Shown here: in pieces, positions 1 to 8,560 of the stretch
Position numbering within the stretch: the stretch's first letter is position 1
How the letters are laid out: every line of letters begins with the position of its first letter
Source of the DNA: Candidatus Nanopelagicaceae bacterium
GTDB taxonomy: Bacteria > Actinomycetota > Actinomycetes > Nanopelagicales > Nanopelagicaceae
Direction: 5' to 3'
DNA length: 10,905 bases
NCBI GenBank assembly: GCA_947440735.1
Contig: CANESA010000012.1
Coordinates: forward strand, 1 to 10,905
Notes under the pieces: model-generated
The model's database searches: none
The model's input: only the letters and a program-made list of their open reading frames with translations
Told to the model about the DNA's origin: nothing
Translations under genes and position numbers: made by a program

Positions 1-128
1 CTCTGTGTTCCTGTCTTCAATCCACTAATTACTGAAACACCGCGCAGATCAAGAGTGATCAGAAATAGCGATGTAATAACCAGGATGATGAGCAGTAAAC
101 GCCCGCGGTTATCCCCGCCGCGCGCCAT
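1..128 (-). CDS. mreC: Rod shape-determining protein MreC, N-terminal fragment (cut by window edge)
   Basis: An open frame starts at ATG (126-128) and runs off the left end of the window, giving 42 complete codons. The peptide begins MARGGDNRGR and continues into a strongly hydrophobic stretch (about residues 11-27, rich in L, I and V). It then reads DLRGVSVISGLKTGTQ. This is the usual MreC start: a short basic cytoplasmic tail, one membrane anchor, then the extracytoplasmic part. MreC belongs to the elongasome, linking MreB to cell-wall synthases; that role is family knowledge. The gene starts 11 bases after the mreB stop, as expected for an mreBCD operon. There is no good Shine-Dalgarno before the ATG. 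Identification rests on a short piece plus position after mreB, but both agree. Confidence 0.85.
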   Translation of the reverse strand, partial: MARGGDNRGRLLLIILVITSLFLITLDLRGVSVISGLKTGTQ

Positions 129-139
129 GACCTAGCAGC

Positions 140-1171
140 CTATCGACGTGGTTCTGAGATCAAGACCTTTTCAAGTGCCTCGAACTCTTCAATACATTTA
201 CCTGAACCCTCAACAACAGCATCTAGTGCATGCTCAGCTACGTGGATAGGCATTCCCGTTTCGCGACGAAGACGCTCATCAAGACCCTTAAGTAGCGCAC
301 CGCCTCCAGTAAGTACGATTCCGCGGTTGATCAGATCTGATGAAAGTTCTGGTGGACACTTATCAAGAGTGTTCTTAACAGCTGCAACGATCGCCTTCAC
401 TGGCTCATCCAGCGCCTTACGAATCTCAGCTGCTGTCACAATAATTGTCTTCGGAAGTCCTGTCGCAAGGTCGCGACCACGAATTTCGGCATCTTTCTCA
501 TCTGGTAGAACATATGCAGAACCGATAGCCATCTTAATTTCTTCAGCTGTGCGCTCACCAAGAAGAAGTGAATATTCACGCTTTACCCAGTCAATAATGG
601 CTTGATCGAGCTTATCTCCACCGACTCGAATAGAGAGTGCGGTCACGATTCCACCAAGTGAAATCACAGCAACTTCTGTTGTTCCGCCACCGATATCGAC
701 AACCATGTTTCCGGTTGGTTCGTGGATTGGAAGGCCTGCACCAATTGCTGCAGCCATAGGTTCTTCAATGATGTAGACCTTGCGTGCACCAGCATCGTAA
801 CCAGCCTCTGTTACGGCGCGCTGTTCAACGCCAGTAATTCCTGAAGGAACACAGATCACAAGGCGTGGCTTTGCAAGAACGCGTCGACCATGAACCTTAC
901 GGATAAAGTGCTTAAGCATGCGAGCGGTTGTATCAAAATCTGCGATCACGCCATCTTTGAGTGGGCGGATAGCAACGATATTGCCAGGGGTGCGACCGAT
1001 CATCAGCTTTGCTTCAGTTCCGATTGCGAGAACTGCACCAGTATCTTGATTGACTGCAACCACTGAAGGTTCATTAAGAACAATTCCACGCCCACGTACA
1101 TAGACGAGTGTGTTTGCTGTACCAAGATCGATCGCCATATCGCGACCGACGAAAGATGTCCTGAGGCTCAT
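140..1171 (-). CDS. mreB: Rod shape-determining protein MreB (actin-like ATPase)
   Basis: A 343-residue protein of normal MreB length. It forms membrane-associated filaments that direct side-wall peptidoglycan synthesis together with MreC, MreD, PBP2 and RodA. Actin-fold nucleotide motifs are intact: the phosphate-1 loop DLGTAN (15-20), the phosphate-2 loop DIGGGTTE (159-166), and the adenosine motif TGGGALL (288-294). The [13 protein letters not shown] segment (136-148) is typical of bacterial MreB. The start ATG touches the ndk stop (TAAATG). A Shine-Dalgarno-like GAAGGGAAG lies in the last ndk codons, so translation is probably coupled. mreC follows after 11 bases. Full MreB with MreC implies a cell that elongates by lateral wall growth, in contrast to actinobacteria such as mycobacteria that lack MreB and grow at the poles. 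Nothing looks degraded. Confidence 0.97.
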   Translation of the reverse strand: MSLRTSFVGRDMAIDLGTANTLVYVRGRGIVLNEPSVVAVNQDTGAVLAIGTEAKLMIGRTPGNIVAIRPLKDGVIADFDTTARMLKHFIRKVHGRRVLAKPRLVICVPSGITGVEQRAVTEAGYDAGARKVYIIEEPMAAAIGAGLPIHEPTGNMVVDIGGGTTEVAVISLGGIVTALSIRVGGDKLDQAIIDWVKREYSLLLGERTAEEIKMAIGSAYVLPDEKDAEIRGRDLATGLPKTIIVTAAEIRKALDEPVKAIVAAVKNTLDKCPPELSSDLINRGIVLTGGGALLKGLDERLRRETGMPIHVAEHALDAVVEGSGKCIEEFEALEKVLISEPRR

Positions 1172-1594
1172 TTACTTCCCTTCGAAGAAGATTGCTATTT
1201 CACGGGCTGCTGACTCTGGTGAGTCAGAACCATGAACAAGATTTTGCTGAACTTTTGTTCCTTGATCACGTGCAAGATCTCCACGAATAGTTCCAGGAGC
1301 TGCAACAGTTGGATCTGTAGCACCTGCAAGAGATCTAAAGCCCTCGATGACGCGTTGACCCTCTGCAATAATTGCAACGATCGGACCTGAGAGCATAAAT
1401 TCAACAAGTGGTTCAAAGAACGGCTTACCTTGATGCTCTGCGTAGTGTCGTTCGAGAAGAGCACGATCTGCCTGCATCAGCTTGAGATCTGCAATTACAT
1501 ATCCCTTTGCTTCGACGCGAGAGATGATTTCACCAACAAGTCCTCGCGAAACGCCATCAGGCTTTACGAGGATGAGGGTCTGCTCTATTTTCAC
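1172..1594 (-). CDS. ndk: Nucleoside diphosphate kinase
   Basis: A 140-residue enzyme that moves the gamma phosphate from ATP to other (deoxy)nucleoside diphosphates through a phosphohistidine. Visible motifs are the K of LVKPDG (K11), [11 protein letters not shown] (50-60), PGTIRGD (100-106), and the active-site histidine in NLVHGSDS (H121). All key residues are present. Between RGD and NLVHGSD there are 11 residues ([11 protein letters not shown]) where many NDKs have 7, so the loop next to the active site is about four residues longer than in human or mycobacterial NDK. The start codon is GTG, 12 bases after the DUF4233 stop, with no recognisable Shine-Dalgarno. A TAGACT hexamer lies 6 bases upstream of the GTG. 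The stop abuts the mreB start. The ndk-mreB order is conserved in actinobacteria. Confidence 0.96.
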   Translation of the reverse strand: MKIEQTLILVKPDGVSRGLVGEIISRVEAKGYVIADLKLMQADRALLERHYAEHQGKPFFEPLVEFMLSGPIVAIIAEGQRVIEGFRSLAGATDPTVAAPGTIRGDLARDQGTKVQQNLVHGSDSPESAAREIAIFFEGK

Positions 1595-1600
1595 TGCGCC

Positions 1601-1606
1601 AGTCTA
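1601..1606 (-). promoter_or_regulatory. Possible -10 element for a leaderless ndk transcript
   Basis: TAGACT ends 6 bases before the ndk GTG, and no Shine-Dalgarno is visible. The same hexamer at nearly the same distance precedes valS. The -35 region falls in the DUF4233 coding end and matches poorly. Overlap with a dense operon makes simple re-initiation an equally good explanation for the lack of a Shine-Dalgarno. Confidence 0.25.
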
Positions 1607-1942
1607 TTAGGGTTTTGGAGGCCCTTGCGACAGTAAAGCTGCTCGCGCGGCCTCACCCTTACGCCCCACGATTATGGCCGCCACCCATAGGGCCATAAAA
1701 ATCAGATTGACGATCGCCATCGCCGGGACGACGACGCTGTAGGCCATAAGTGCGAACTGGAGAATTGAACCGATGATCCAGCCGATTCTCTTCTTCAGTA
1801 ATCGGACTGTTGCAATGGTGACGAGCATGAAAGCAAAGCCGTAGATGATCGTTGCAGGTTCATGAATATCTTTTGCCAGAAGCATGGCAAATCCCATCAC
1901 AAAAACTTCCATCGTGAGAACTGCGCTTCCGAGAACTTTCAT
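1607..1942 (-). CDS. DUF4233 family small membrane protein
   Basis: A 111-residue hydrophobic protein with four likely membrane helices at about residues 4-23, 30-49, 54-72 and 74-93. A basic KKR turn (50-52) and a charged tail after VGRKGEAAR lie at the membrane edges. Length, topology and position directly after folC and before ndk match the actinobacterial DUF4233 family. Its function is unknown, and I do not infer one. It overlaps folC by four bases (ATGA), and a good GGAGG lies seven bases before the ATG inside folC, so it is translationally coupled to folC. The stop is TAA. Context might hint at a link to folate or nucleotide metabolism, but the association could be only operon conservation. 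Confidence 0.85.
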   Translation of the reverse strand: MKVLGSAVLTMEVFVMGFAMLLAKDIHEPATIIYGFAFMLVTIATVRLLKKRIGWIIGSILQFALMAYSVVVPAMAIVNLIFMALWVAAIIVGRKGEAARAALLSQGPPKP

Positions 1943-3306
1943 GCTTCTTCCTCCACAACTTTCTTAAATCTCCGGCTGAGATATGTCCGCGCTTCGCCCA
2001 CTGTTACAACAGAACCTGTGACAATAACCCCAAGTGTCTCATCACTTAACGGACGCACTGCATCTTTGATCGCTTTCTCAAGCGCCGTATCTAAATTCTC
2101 TGCAGAGAAAACTCGATCTGCTCCAAAAATCTCAATAGCAAGTGGCTCTAGATCGGCAACTTCCATCGCTCGGTGTGAAGAATTCTTTGTGACAATGATC
2201 GAATCCATGAATTTTTCAAAGTTCTCAAGAATTCCTCTTGCATCCTTATCTGCCATCACACCGATGACACCGATGATTTCATCGAAAGTGAACTCGGAAG
2301 TGATTGTTTCAAGGAGCGCCAGGCTGCCATGAGGATTGTGGGCAGCATCCAGAATAAAGGTGGGGTCGCGATGGATTACCTCGCAGCGTCCAGGTGAGCG
2401 TACATTGGCAAAACCTTCTCGTACGGCATCAATATCAAGATCGTTCTCTCCGAAGAAAATTTCAACTGCCACAAGAGCGGCGGCGGCATTAGATGCCTGA
2501 TGCTTTCCATGGAGCGGAATAAAAATATCGTCATAGACACCCTTGACTCCTTGGATGGTGACGAGTTGTCCACCTACTGCCACTGCACGTGAAAGAAGTG
2601 AATATTCCACTCCCTCTCGTGCGACATCTGCTCCGACCTCAGCCGCCTTTCGCAGTAACTCAACAGCAACTTCTGGAACTTGCTGTGAAAGCACTGCAAA
2701 GCCACCTTCTTTAATGATTCCCGCCTTAGTCTGTGCGATTTCAACTAGGGAATTCCCAAGGTATTCCATATGGTCAAAGCCAATCGGAGTAATGACGCTG
2801 ACATCGGCCTTCACAACATTTGTCGCATCCCACTCACCGCCCATACCAACTTCAATGACACCAATATCTATTGGGTGTTCTGCAAAGGCAGAAAAAGCTA
2901 AGGCGGTTATAGCTTCAAAGAAGCTAATAGGGTTTTCAAATTTGGAATCAATAAAGTCAAAATATGCGGCGATATCGTTGTAAGCAAATATCAAATCTTT
3001 AGGATCTATCGGTTCGCCATTGATCGCAATTCTTTCGCGATACGTTTCTAGGTGCGGACTCGTGAAACGACCAGTACGTAGCCCCATAGAAAAGAGAAGC
3101 GAATCGATCATTCGTGATGTTGTCGTTTTACCGTTCGTGCCACCAATATGGATTGTGGGATATGACAACTGAGGTTCACCGAGTGCGTCAACGAGAGCGC
3201 TAATTCGTTCAAGAGTTGGAGCGATGCGATTTTCCGGCCAGCGTGCAAGGAGAGCTGCCTCGATGGCATCTACCCTCGATTGGTCCTCTGCTGAAATTTC
3301 GTTCAT
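1939..3306 (-). CDS. folC: Folylpolyglutamate synthase / dihydrofolate synthase
   Basis: A 455-residue Mur-ligase-family enzyme that adds glutamate to folates, and in many bacteria also makes dihydrofolate from dihydropteroate. Visible motifs are the ATP P-loop GGTNGKTT (55-62), TSPHLETYRERI (82-93), EVGMGGEWDATN (152-163), the AQTKAGIIKEG segment (191-201), HGKHQASNA (267-275), and DAAHNP (320-325) at the start of the C-terminal domain. The TNGKTT form rather than TNGKGS is the actinobacterial style. The start ATG touches the valS stop (TAAATG) with no Shine-Dalgarno seen, suggesting re-initiation after valS. The 3' end overlaps the DUF4233 gene. Whether it has both activities cannot be told from sequence alone. 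A separate folC elsewhere in the genome is not excluded. Confidence 0.95.
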   Translation of the reverse strand: MNEISAEDQSRVDAIEAALLARWPENRIAPTLERISALVDALGEPQLSYPTIHIGGTNGKTTTSRMIDSLLFSMGLRTGRFTSPHLETYRERIAINGEPIDPKDLIFAYNDIAAYFDFIDSKFENPISFFEAITALAFSAFAEHPIDIGVIEVGMGGEWDATNVVKADVSVITPIGFDHMEYLGNSLVEIAQTKAGIIKEGGFAVLSQQVPEVAVELLRKAAEVGADVAREGVEYSLLSRAVAVGGQLVTIQGVKGVYDDIFIPLHGKHQASNAAAALVAVEIFFGENDLDIDAVREGFANVRSPGRCEVIHRDPTFILDAAHNPHGSLALLETITSEFTFDEIIGVIGVMADKDARGILENFEKFMDSIIVTKNSSHRAMEVADLEPLAIEIFGADRVFSAENLDTALEKAIKDAVRPLSDETLGVIVTGSVVTVGEARTYLSRRFKKVVEEEA

Positions 3307-5895
3307 TTATTTCAGCGCAGCCAGAGCTGCAGTGATCCGCTCAATTTCAGATGTTGTCTTTGCTAAACGCTCGCGTATTTCAACGAGAACATCGGCAGGT
3401 GCCTTAGCCATAAAGCCTTCATTGCCAAGCTTTACCTCCGCCGTCTTCTGATCTTTCTGGGCGGTTGCTAAATCTTTTTCAAGGCGTGCGCGTTCTGCAA
3501 CCACATCGATAGAACCTGTGAGATCGAGTTCGATTGTCGTACCGGCAATTTCCAGAGTTGCAGAAGGTGTGAACTCTGTGTCCTCAATTCTTAGTAAGAA
3601 TTGCAGCGCGCTCTCGAATGCAACTACATCTTTATTTCCAGTAAAGCGTCCGGGAATCTTCTGCGATGGCTTGAGACCTTGATCATTTCTAAATCGGCGA
3701 ACCTCTGTTACTACTTCTTGTAAGGAGGCAACAACTTTCTCAGCCTTCTTATCTATCTGGGATTTATCTGCTGCAGGCCATGTGGCAGTCATCAAGCTTT
3801 GGCCACCTGTGAGTGTGCACCAGAGTTCTTCAGTGATAAATGGCATGACTGGATGTAGAAGTCTCATCAGTTGATCGAGAACATGTCCCAGTACTCGTTG
3901 TGAAGATTGCTTTTTCTCTGAGGCAAAAGTCTCTTTCGATAGCTCTAGGTACCAATCGCAGAGGTCGTCCCAAGCAAAGTGGTAGATCAACTCGCAGGCG
4001 CGTGAAAATTCATAGCTTTCGAGTAGCGCATCTGCCTCGGCAATAGTTTCGTTAAGGCGAGAGAGAATCCAACGATCGATTGCACTCAGTGAATCAAAAG
4101 CTGGTAATTCTCCATTGACGTGGGCACCATTCATCATTGCAAAACGTGTGGCATTCCACAGCTTGGTAGCAAAGTTACGAGATCCGCCGATCCAATCTTC
4201 AGCAAGAGCCTGATCAGTACCAGGGTTTGCACCACGAGCCAAGGTGAAACGAAGAGCATCTGCCCCGTACTTATCCATAAACTCAATCGGATCAATCACG
4301 TTTCCGCGAGATTTAGACATCTTCTTACCAAATTGATCACGAACTAAACCGTGCAACATAATCGTTTTAAATGGTGGCACGCCATCCATTGCAAAGATCG
4401 ACATCATCATCATGCGCACAACCCAGAAGAAGAGAATGTCATAACCGGTGACAAGAACGCTTGTGGGATAGAACTTGGCAAGGTCGGCAGACTTTTCTGG
4501 CCAACCCATTGTTGAAAATGCCCACTGCCCTGAAGAGAACCAGGTATCAAGTACATCTGGATCTTGTGTCCACCCTGTCGGTGCACTTTCACCAGGACCT
4601 ACAACAACTACTTCACCATCTGGTCCATACCAAACTGGAATGCGATGTCCCCACCATAACTGGCGAGAGATACACCAGTCGTGCATGTTATCTACCCACT
4701 CAAAGTAACGTGGCTCAAGTGCTGCTGGTTCAATCTTCACACTGCCATTGCGCACCGCATCCGCTGATGCTTGTGCAAGAGGTGCAACCTTTACAAACCA
4801 TTGTTTAGAAAGACGTGGCTCGACCGTTGTATCGCAACGCGAGCAATGTCCGACGGCGTGAATGTATGGGCGCTTCTCGGCAACGATGCGACCTTCTGCA
4901 CGAAGTGCTTCGACAACTGCCTTACGAGCATCTGCGCGATCTAGTCCGTCAAAGGCAGTACCGGTATCAAAAACGCATCCAGCTGAATCAAGAATGACGA
5001 GCATTGGAAGGTTATGGCGCTGTCCGATTTCAAAGTCATTAACATCGTGAGCTGGGGTTACCTTTACAGCACCGGTTCCAAAGGTGGGATCAACATGCTC
5101 ATCTCCCACAATCGGGATTTGGCGATGAACCAGTGGAACTTCAACGCTGCTTCCGATTAAATGCTTGTATCGCTCATCCTCTGGATGTACAGCAACTGCG
5201 GTATCACCGAGCATGGTCTCGGCACGAGTTGTTGCAACAACGATTGCATTATCCCCTTCACCATAGCGAATGGAGACGAGCTCTCCTGCATCGTCACTAT
5301 GTTCAACTTCAATATCAGAAAGTGCAGTAAGGCATCGAGGACACCAGTTAATAATGCGCTCTGCGCGGTAGATAAGCTCCGCGTCATACATCTTCTTAAA
5401 GATAGAAACTACGGCGTTGGACATACCTTCATCCATAGTGAAACGTTCACGCGTCCAGTCAACACCCGAACCCATGCGCTTCATCTGATCTAAAATCGCG
5501 CCGCCAGATTCGGCCTTCCATTCCCAGACCTTTGCGACAAATTCTTCTCGGCCAAGATCATGTCGTGACTTACCTTCACTACCTAATTGTTTTTCAACAA
5601 CATTTTGCGTAGCAATTCCGGCGTGATCCATTCCTGGAAGCCATAAAACTTCAAAGCCCTTCATTCGCTTCATTCGCGAGAGGCAATCCTGAAGTGTCTG
5701 ATCAAGTGCGTGACCAATATGAAGAACACCTGTCACATTTGGTGGTGGAAGAACGATCGTAAATGGTTCTTTAGAAGATGTTGCATCAGCTGTGAAATAT
5801 CCTGCGTCTAGCCACTTCTGATAGAGAGGCGCTTCAACATCTGCCGGAATAAATGCGGCAGCTAGCTCGCGACCATGGCTGGATTGTGAAGACAT
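3307..5895 (-). CDS. valS: Valyl-tRNA synthetase
   Basis: An 862-residue class I aminoacyl-tRNA synthetase that charges tRNA-Val in the cytoplasm. In order it shows [15 protein letters not shown] with HIGH at 59-62, a CPRC zinc-type pair (185-188), and the editing domain with [11 protein letters not shown] (221-231) and [12 protein letters not shown] (273-284). A second CSRC pair (351-354), [17 protein letters not shown] (407-423) and KMSKS at 525-529 follow. The anticodon-binding region covers about 600-750. The C-terminal arm (about 800-862) is rich in charged heptads, as expected of the ValRS coiled coil. Length is normal. In the editing motif the common TTRPET is TTRAET, a position that varies in this family. 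The ATG lies 19 bases after the clpX stop without a Shine-Dalgarno, and TAGACT lies 7 bases upstream of it. Confidence 0.98.
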   Translation of the reverse strand: MSSQSSHGRELAAAFIPADVEAPLYQKWLDAGYFTADATSSKEPFTIVLPPPNVTGVLHIGHALDQTLQDCLSRMKRMKGFEVLWLPGMDHAGIATQNVVEKQLGSEGKSRHDLGREEFVAKVWEWKAESGGAILDQMKRMGSGVDWTRERFTMDEGMSNAVVSIFKKMYDAELIYRAERIINWCPRCLTALSDIEVEHSDDAGELVSIRYGEGDNAIVVATTRAETMLGDTAVAVHPEDERYKHLIGSSVEVPLVHRQIPIVGDEHVDPTFGTGAVKVTPAHDVNDFEIGQRHNLPMLVILDSAGCVFDTGTAFDGLDRADARKAVVEALRAEGRIVAEKRPYIHAVGHCSRCDTTVEPRLSKQWFVKVAPLAQASADAVRNGSVKIEPAALEPRYFEWVDNMHDWCISRQLWWGHRIPVWYGPDGEVVVVGPGESAPTGWTQDPDVLDTWFSSGQWAFSTMGWPEKSADLAKFYPTSVLVTGYDILFFWVVRMMMMSIFAMDGVPPFKTIMLHGLVRDQFGKKMSKSRGNVIDPIEFMDKYGADALRFTLARGANPGTDQALAEDWIGGSRNFATKLWNATRFAMMNGAHVNGELPAFDSLSAIDRWILSRLNETIAEADALLESYEFSRACELIYHFAWDDLCDWYLELSKETFASEKKQSSQRVLGHVLDQLMRLLHPVMPFITEELWCTLTGGQSLMTATWPAADKSQIDKKAEKVVASLQEVVTEVRRFRNDQGLKPSQKIPGRFTGNKDVVAFESALQFLLRIEDTEFTPSATLEIAGTTIELDLTGSIDVVAERARLEKDLATAQKDQKTAEVKLGNEGFMAKAPADVLVEIRERLAKTTSEIERITAALAALK

Positions 5896-5902
5896 GGGGT
5901 GG

Positions 5903-5908
5903 AGTCTA
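5903..5908 (-). promoter_or_regulatory. Possible -10 element for a leaderless valS transcript
   Basis: TAGACT (4 of 6 to TATAAT, with the important T, A and final T) ends exactly 7 bases before the valS ATG. There is no Shine-Dalgarno in the 19-base clpX-valS gap. In actinobacteria a TANNNT element about 7 bases from the start codon is the typical arrangement for leaderless mRNAs. No good -35 hexamer lies 17 bases upstream, so this is weak and may be chance. Confidence 0.3.
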
Positions 5909-5914
5909 GTTTAT

Positions 5915-7210
5915 TTAAGCACTCTTCTCTTGCGCGCCTTTATCACGACGAGCGGCACGCTTTGGAATATCTCCTGTGCGCATGATTAGTTCAGGGGTAG
6001 CTGAATCTGTAATACAGGCTTTGTTGATGACTACCTTGGCCACATCGCTACGGCTTGGCACGTCATACATCACTGCAAGTAGGACAGATTCCATAATTGC
6101 GCGAAGTCCACGTGCTCCGGTGCCACGCTTGAGGGCAAGCTCTGCGATCGCTTCCAGAGCATCTGCATCAAATTCAAGTAGAACATCATCGAGATCGAAG
6201 AGGCGCTGGTATTGCTTGACTAGTGCGTTACGTGGCTCTGTAAGGATCTGCATGAGTGCAGGCTTATCCAGATTTTCAACGCTTGTAATAACTGGCAAGC
6301 GCCCGATGAATTCAGGAATCATTCCAAACTTAAGAAGATCCTCTGGCATTACATCTGCAAAGAAGTCTCTAGCGTTCTTCTCTTCTTGTGATTGAAGCGT
6401 TGCATTAAATCCAACGCTTGCTGATCCGCTACGGGCTTCAATGATCTTATCTAGTCCAGCAAATGCGCCGCCAACGATAAAGAGAACATTAGTTGTATCG
6501 ATTTGAATGAATTCCTGATGTGGGTGCTTACGTCCACCCTGTGGCGGAACTGATGCAACAGTTCCTTCTAGAATCTTGAGCAGTGCTTGCTGAACGCCTT
6601 CACCTGATACATCGCGAGTAATTGATGGGTTTTCAGATTTACGAGCAACTTTATCAATTTCGTCGATATAAATAATTCCTGTTTCAGCCTTCTTCACATC
6701 GTAATCTGCAGCTTGCAAGAGCTTAAGGAGAATATTTTCAACATCTTCACCGACATAACCGGCTTCGGTAAGGGCTGTTGCATCTGCAATTGCAAAAGGA
6801 ACGTTGAGCATACGAGCAAGAGTTTGCGCCATGAGGGTCTTACCGCAACCAGTTGGACCTAGGAGAAGAATGTTTGACTTAGCGAGTTCGATTGCATCGT
6901 CACCCTTAGGTGCGCCTGATTGCACGCGCTTGTAGTGGTTGTAGACAGCAACAGAAAGTGATCGCTTTGCGCGGTCCTGGCCGATGACATATTGATCTAG
7001 GAATTCAAAAATTTCGTGTGGCTTAGGAAGCTCTGTTAATCCAAGGGAACTTGCCTCGGAGAGTTCTTCAACAATGATCTCGTTACAGAGTTCGATGCAC
7101 TCGTCACAGATATAAACACCGGGGCCTGCAATTAATTTCTTAACCTGCTTCTGAGTCTTGCCGCAGAAAGAACATTTCAGCAGATCGCTAGTCTCGCCGA
7201 TGCGTGTCAT
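5915..7210 (-). CDS. clpX: ATP-dependent Clp protease ATP-binding subunit ClpX
   Basis: A 431-residue AAA+ unfoldase that recognises tagged substrates and feeds them into the ClpP chamber. The N-terminal zinc-binding domain has four cysteines (C13, C16, C35, C38). Walker A is GPTGCGKT (118-125), the pore loop is GYVGED (151-156), and Walker B is IIYIDEID (179-186). These are followed by [13 protein letters not shown] (199-211) and the sensor-2 region GARGLR (365-370). The ClpP-docking loop, IGF in E. coli, appears as VGF (266-268), still hydrophobic. The sequence is very close in style to actinobacterial ClpX. A strong Shine-Dalgarno AGGAG (7215-7219) sits 4 bases before the ATG. It is separated from clpP2 by the MFS gene but lies in the same orientation. 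No terminator is seen before valS. Confidence 0.98.
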   Translation of the reverse strand: MTRIGETSDLLKCSFCGKTQKQVKKLIAGPGVYICDECIELCNEIIVEELSEASSLGLTELPKPHEIFEFLDQYVIGQDRAKRSLSVAVYNHYKRVQSGAPKGDDAIELAKSNILLLGPTGCGKTLMAQTLARMLNVPFAIADATALTEAGYVGEDVENILLKLLQAADYDVKKAETGIIYIDEIDKVARKSENPSITRDVSGEGVQQALLKILEGTVASVPPQGGRKHPHQEFIQIDTTNVLFIVGGAFAGLDKIIEARSGSASVGFNATLQSQEEKNARDFFADVMPEDLLKFGMIPEFIGRLPVITSVENLDKPALMQILTEPRNALVKQYQRLFDLDDVLLEFDADALEAIAELALKRGTGARGLRAIMESVLLAVMYDVPSRSDVAKVVINKACITDSATPELIMRTGDIPKRAARRDKGAQEKSA

Positions 7211-7241
7211 GGTGCTCCTAATGTGTTGAGGAAGTAGAGCA

Positions 7242-7247
7242 ATCTTA
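7242..7247 (-). promoter_or_regulatory. Possible -10 element upstream of clpX
   Basis: TAAGAT (4 of 6 to TATAAT) lies in the 66-base gap between the MFS gene and clpX. It would give a leader of about 25 bases ending with a good Shine-Dalgarno. The hexamer 17 bases upstream does not resemble TTGACA. The gap and the change of gene function make an internal promoter reasonable, but the evidence is thin. Confidence 0.2.
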
Positions 7248-7276
7248 CTTTTTAAGAGGCGAGAATGAGCCCTTAA

Positions 7277-8536
7277 TTAACGTTTGAGTTGTTCGCCCTG
7301 AGAAGAATTCCAGAAAGATGCGGGCATTTTTAGATCACGGACACCGGTCACCTTCAACACTGAGAGACTGATGAGGACATGCAAGATCGAAACCCCAATC
7401 AGCATCGGCTTCTCCCCAAAGAATTCAGCAGCTGGTCCAACCAAGACCATTCCTAGTGGAATGAGTGCAGTCGATCCCATGTGATCGACGCTAAATACTC
7501 TGCCTTGTAATTCCTGTGGAACTTCTCTCTGAACTGCTGCTGCCCAGAACGCTTCCCATGGGCCTACTGAAAGACCAGCTAAGAAATATGCACCGATAAC
7601 GATGTATGGCGAAAATGGAAATGCAAGCGCCAAAGTTGTCGTACTTAAAAGTGCGAAAACAAGGATGCAAAACTGCCCCTGATGCTTAATCTTTAGGCGT
7701 AGCGAAAGTAGCGCGCCAATAATTGCACCCAAAGAAAAGACAGATGCTGATAGTGCAAATACATTATTTGTTTCAAATTCTCGCCGCGTAATCACTGGGA
7801 GAAGCACACTTTCGACACCAACGATAAACATCAACTGAAACGATGTTGAGGCGATGAGAGCGAATATCCATTTGATCTGCCAGACAGTTCGTACGCCTTC
7901 TCGAAGATCAACCATAAATGTCTGCTTATCTTCATGCGCAATTGGCTTAAAGTCTTCTTTGATGAAGAACATGAACCAAGTACCCAAAGCAAAGAAAACT
8001 CCAGTGAAGATGAAGGTATATCTTGCGCCGAAGAGCAAAATTGCTCCTGCGCCAACGCCAGGACCGATGATGTGCGCGGTGCGAACAACAATGCTGCGTG
8101 CAACATTTCCAGCTTTCAATTTATCTTCAGGTAAGAGACTGGGAAGGATCGCTTGGGCCGCTGGTGCACCGAGGGCATCACCCATACCCATTAAGAAAAC
8201 GACGAGAGCCAAAACCCAATAAGGGGTACCTGGTTGGGCTAAGAAAACTAGCGAGAAGGCAAGTGCTGCACGAAAAAGATCTGCAGTTATCATTACTTGA
8301 ACGCGCGGGAATCGATCTGACCACACACCTGCGATAGGGGAAAAGAGAATCGCCGCTAATACGCGAGCTCCAAGAACAAAGCCTAAAGACTTTGGGTCGT
8401 TGCCGTTGTTATCAAGAACTACAACTGCAAGAGCTACAGGAAAAGCACCCGCACCAATAACAAAAATTGTGTTTGAAAACCAAAAGAGACGGAAACCCTT
8501 ATATGACCAAAGGGAGCCCGCCTCAAATAGTTTCAC
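7277..8536 (-). CDS. MFS transporter (EntS/MFS_3-like exporter)
   Basis: A 419-residue membrane protein with about 12 hydrophobic helices in two halves, split by a charged central loop (about 193-222). The MFS motif A is present after helix 2 as GVWSDRFPR (70-78). The VPQELQGRVFSVDHMGS segment (339-355) is characteristic of the MFS_3 group, which includes the enterobactin exporter EntS and several drug exporters. Transport is probably proton-driven efflux of a small molecule; the substrate cannot be told. The start is GTG, 24 bases after the clpP2 stop, without a well-spaced Shine-Dalgarno (only GGGGA about 14 bases away). It separates clpP2 from clpX, normally adjacent in actinobacteria, so it is probably an insertion into the cluster. 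No transposon remnant or repeat flanks it, and it keeps the operon's orientation. Confidence 0.9.
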   Translation of the reverse strand: MKLFEAGSLWSYKGFRLFWFSNTIFVIGAGAFPVALAVVVLDNNGNDPKSLGFVLGARVLAAILFSPIAGVWSDRFPRVQVMITADLFRAALAFSLVFLAQPGTPYWVLALVVFLMGMGDALGAPAAQAILPSLLPEDKLKAGNVARSIVVRTAHIIGPGVGAGAILLFGARYTFIFTGVFFALGTWFMFFIKEDFKPIAHEDKQTFMVDLREGVRTVWQIKWIFALIASTSFQLMFIVGVESVLLPVITRREFETNNVFALSASVFSLGAIIGALLSLRLKIKHQGQFCILVFALLSTTTLALAFPFSPYIVIGAYFLAGLSVGPWEAFWAAAVQREVPQELQGRVFSVDHMGSTALIPLGMVLVGPAAEFFGEKPMLIGVSILHVLISLSVLKVTGVRDLKMPASFWNSSQGEQLKR

Positions 8537-8560
8537 AGTGTCAGTAATTGTCCCCGGGAG

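Noticed and set aside
221..231. Plus-strand or mreB-internal oddities and the ValRS TTRAET editing variant (valS residues 221-231) as a lost editing activity
   Set aside because: The third to fourth residue of this motif varies in the family, and the downstream GDTAVAVHP and [12 protein letters not shown] motifs are intact. Editing is most likely normal. The coordinates given here are residue numbers.
1862..2983. Plus-strand open frames of 156 and 146 codons opposite folC
   Set aside because: They lie wholly opposite a clearly conserved gene, show low-complexity serine-rich translations, and have no recognisable domain. They are antisense shadows of folC codon bias.
5976..6395. Plus-strand 139-codon open frame opposite clpX
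   Set aside because: It is serine- and arginine-rich with no domain, and it lies within the conserved AAA+ and C-terminal part of clpX. It is a codon-bias shadow.
7254..7274. Imperfect stem (AAGGGC with GCCTCTT, minus strand) between the MFS gene and clpX as a terminator
   Set aside because: The stem is six pairs with a bulge and is followed by TTAAAAAG rather than a T-run on the transcribed strand. It is too weak to call.
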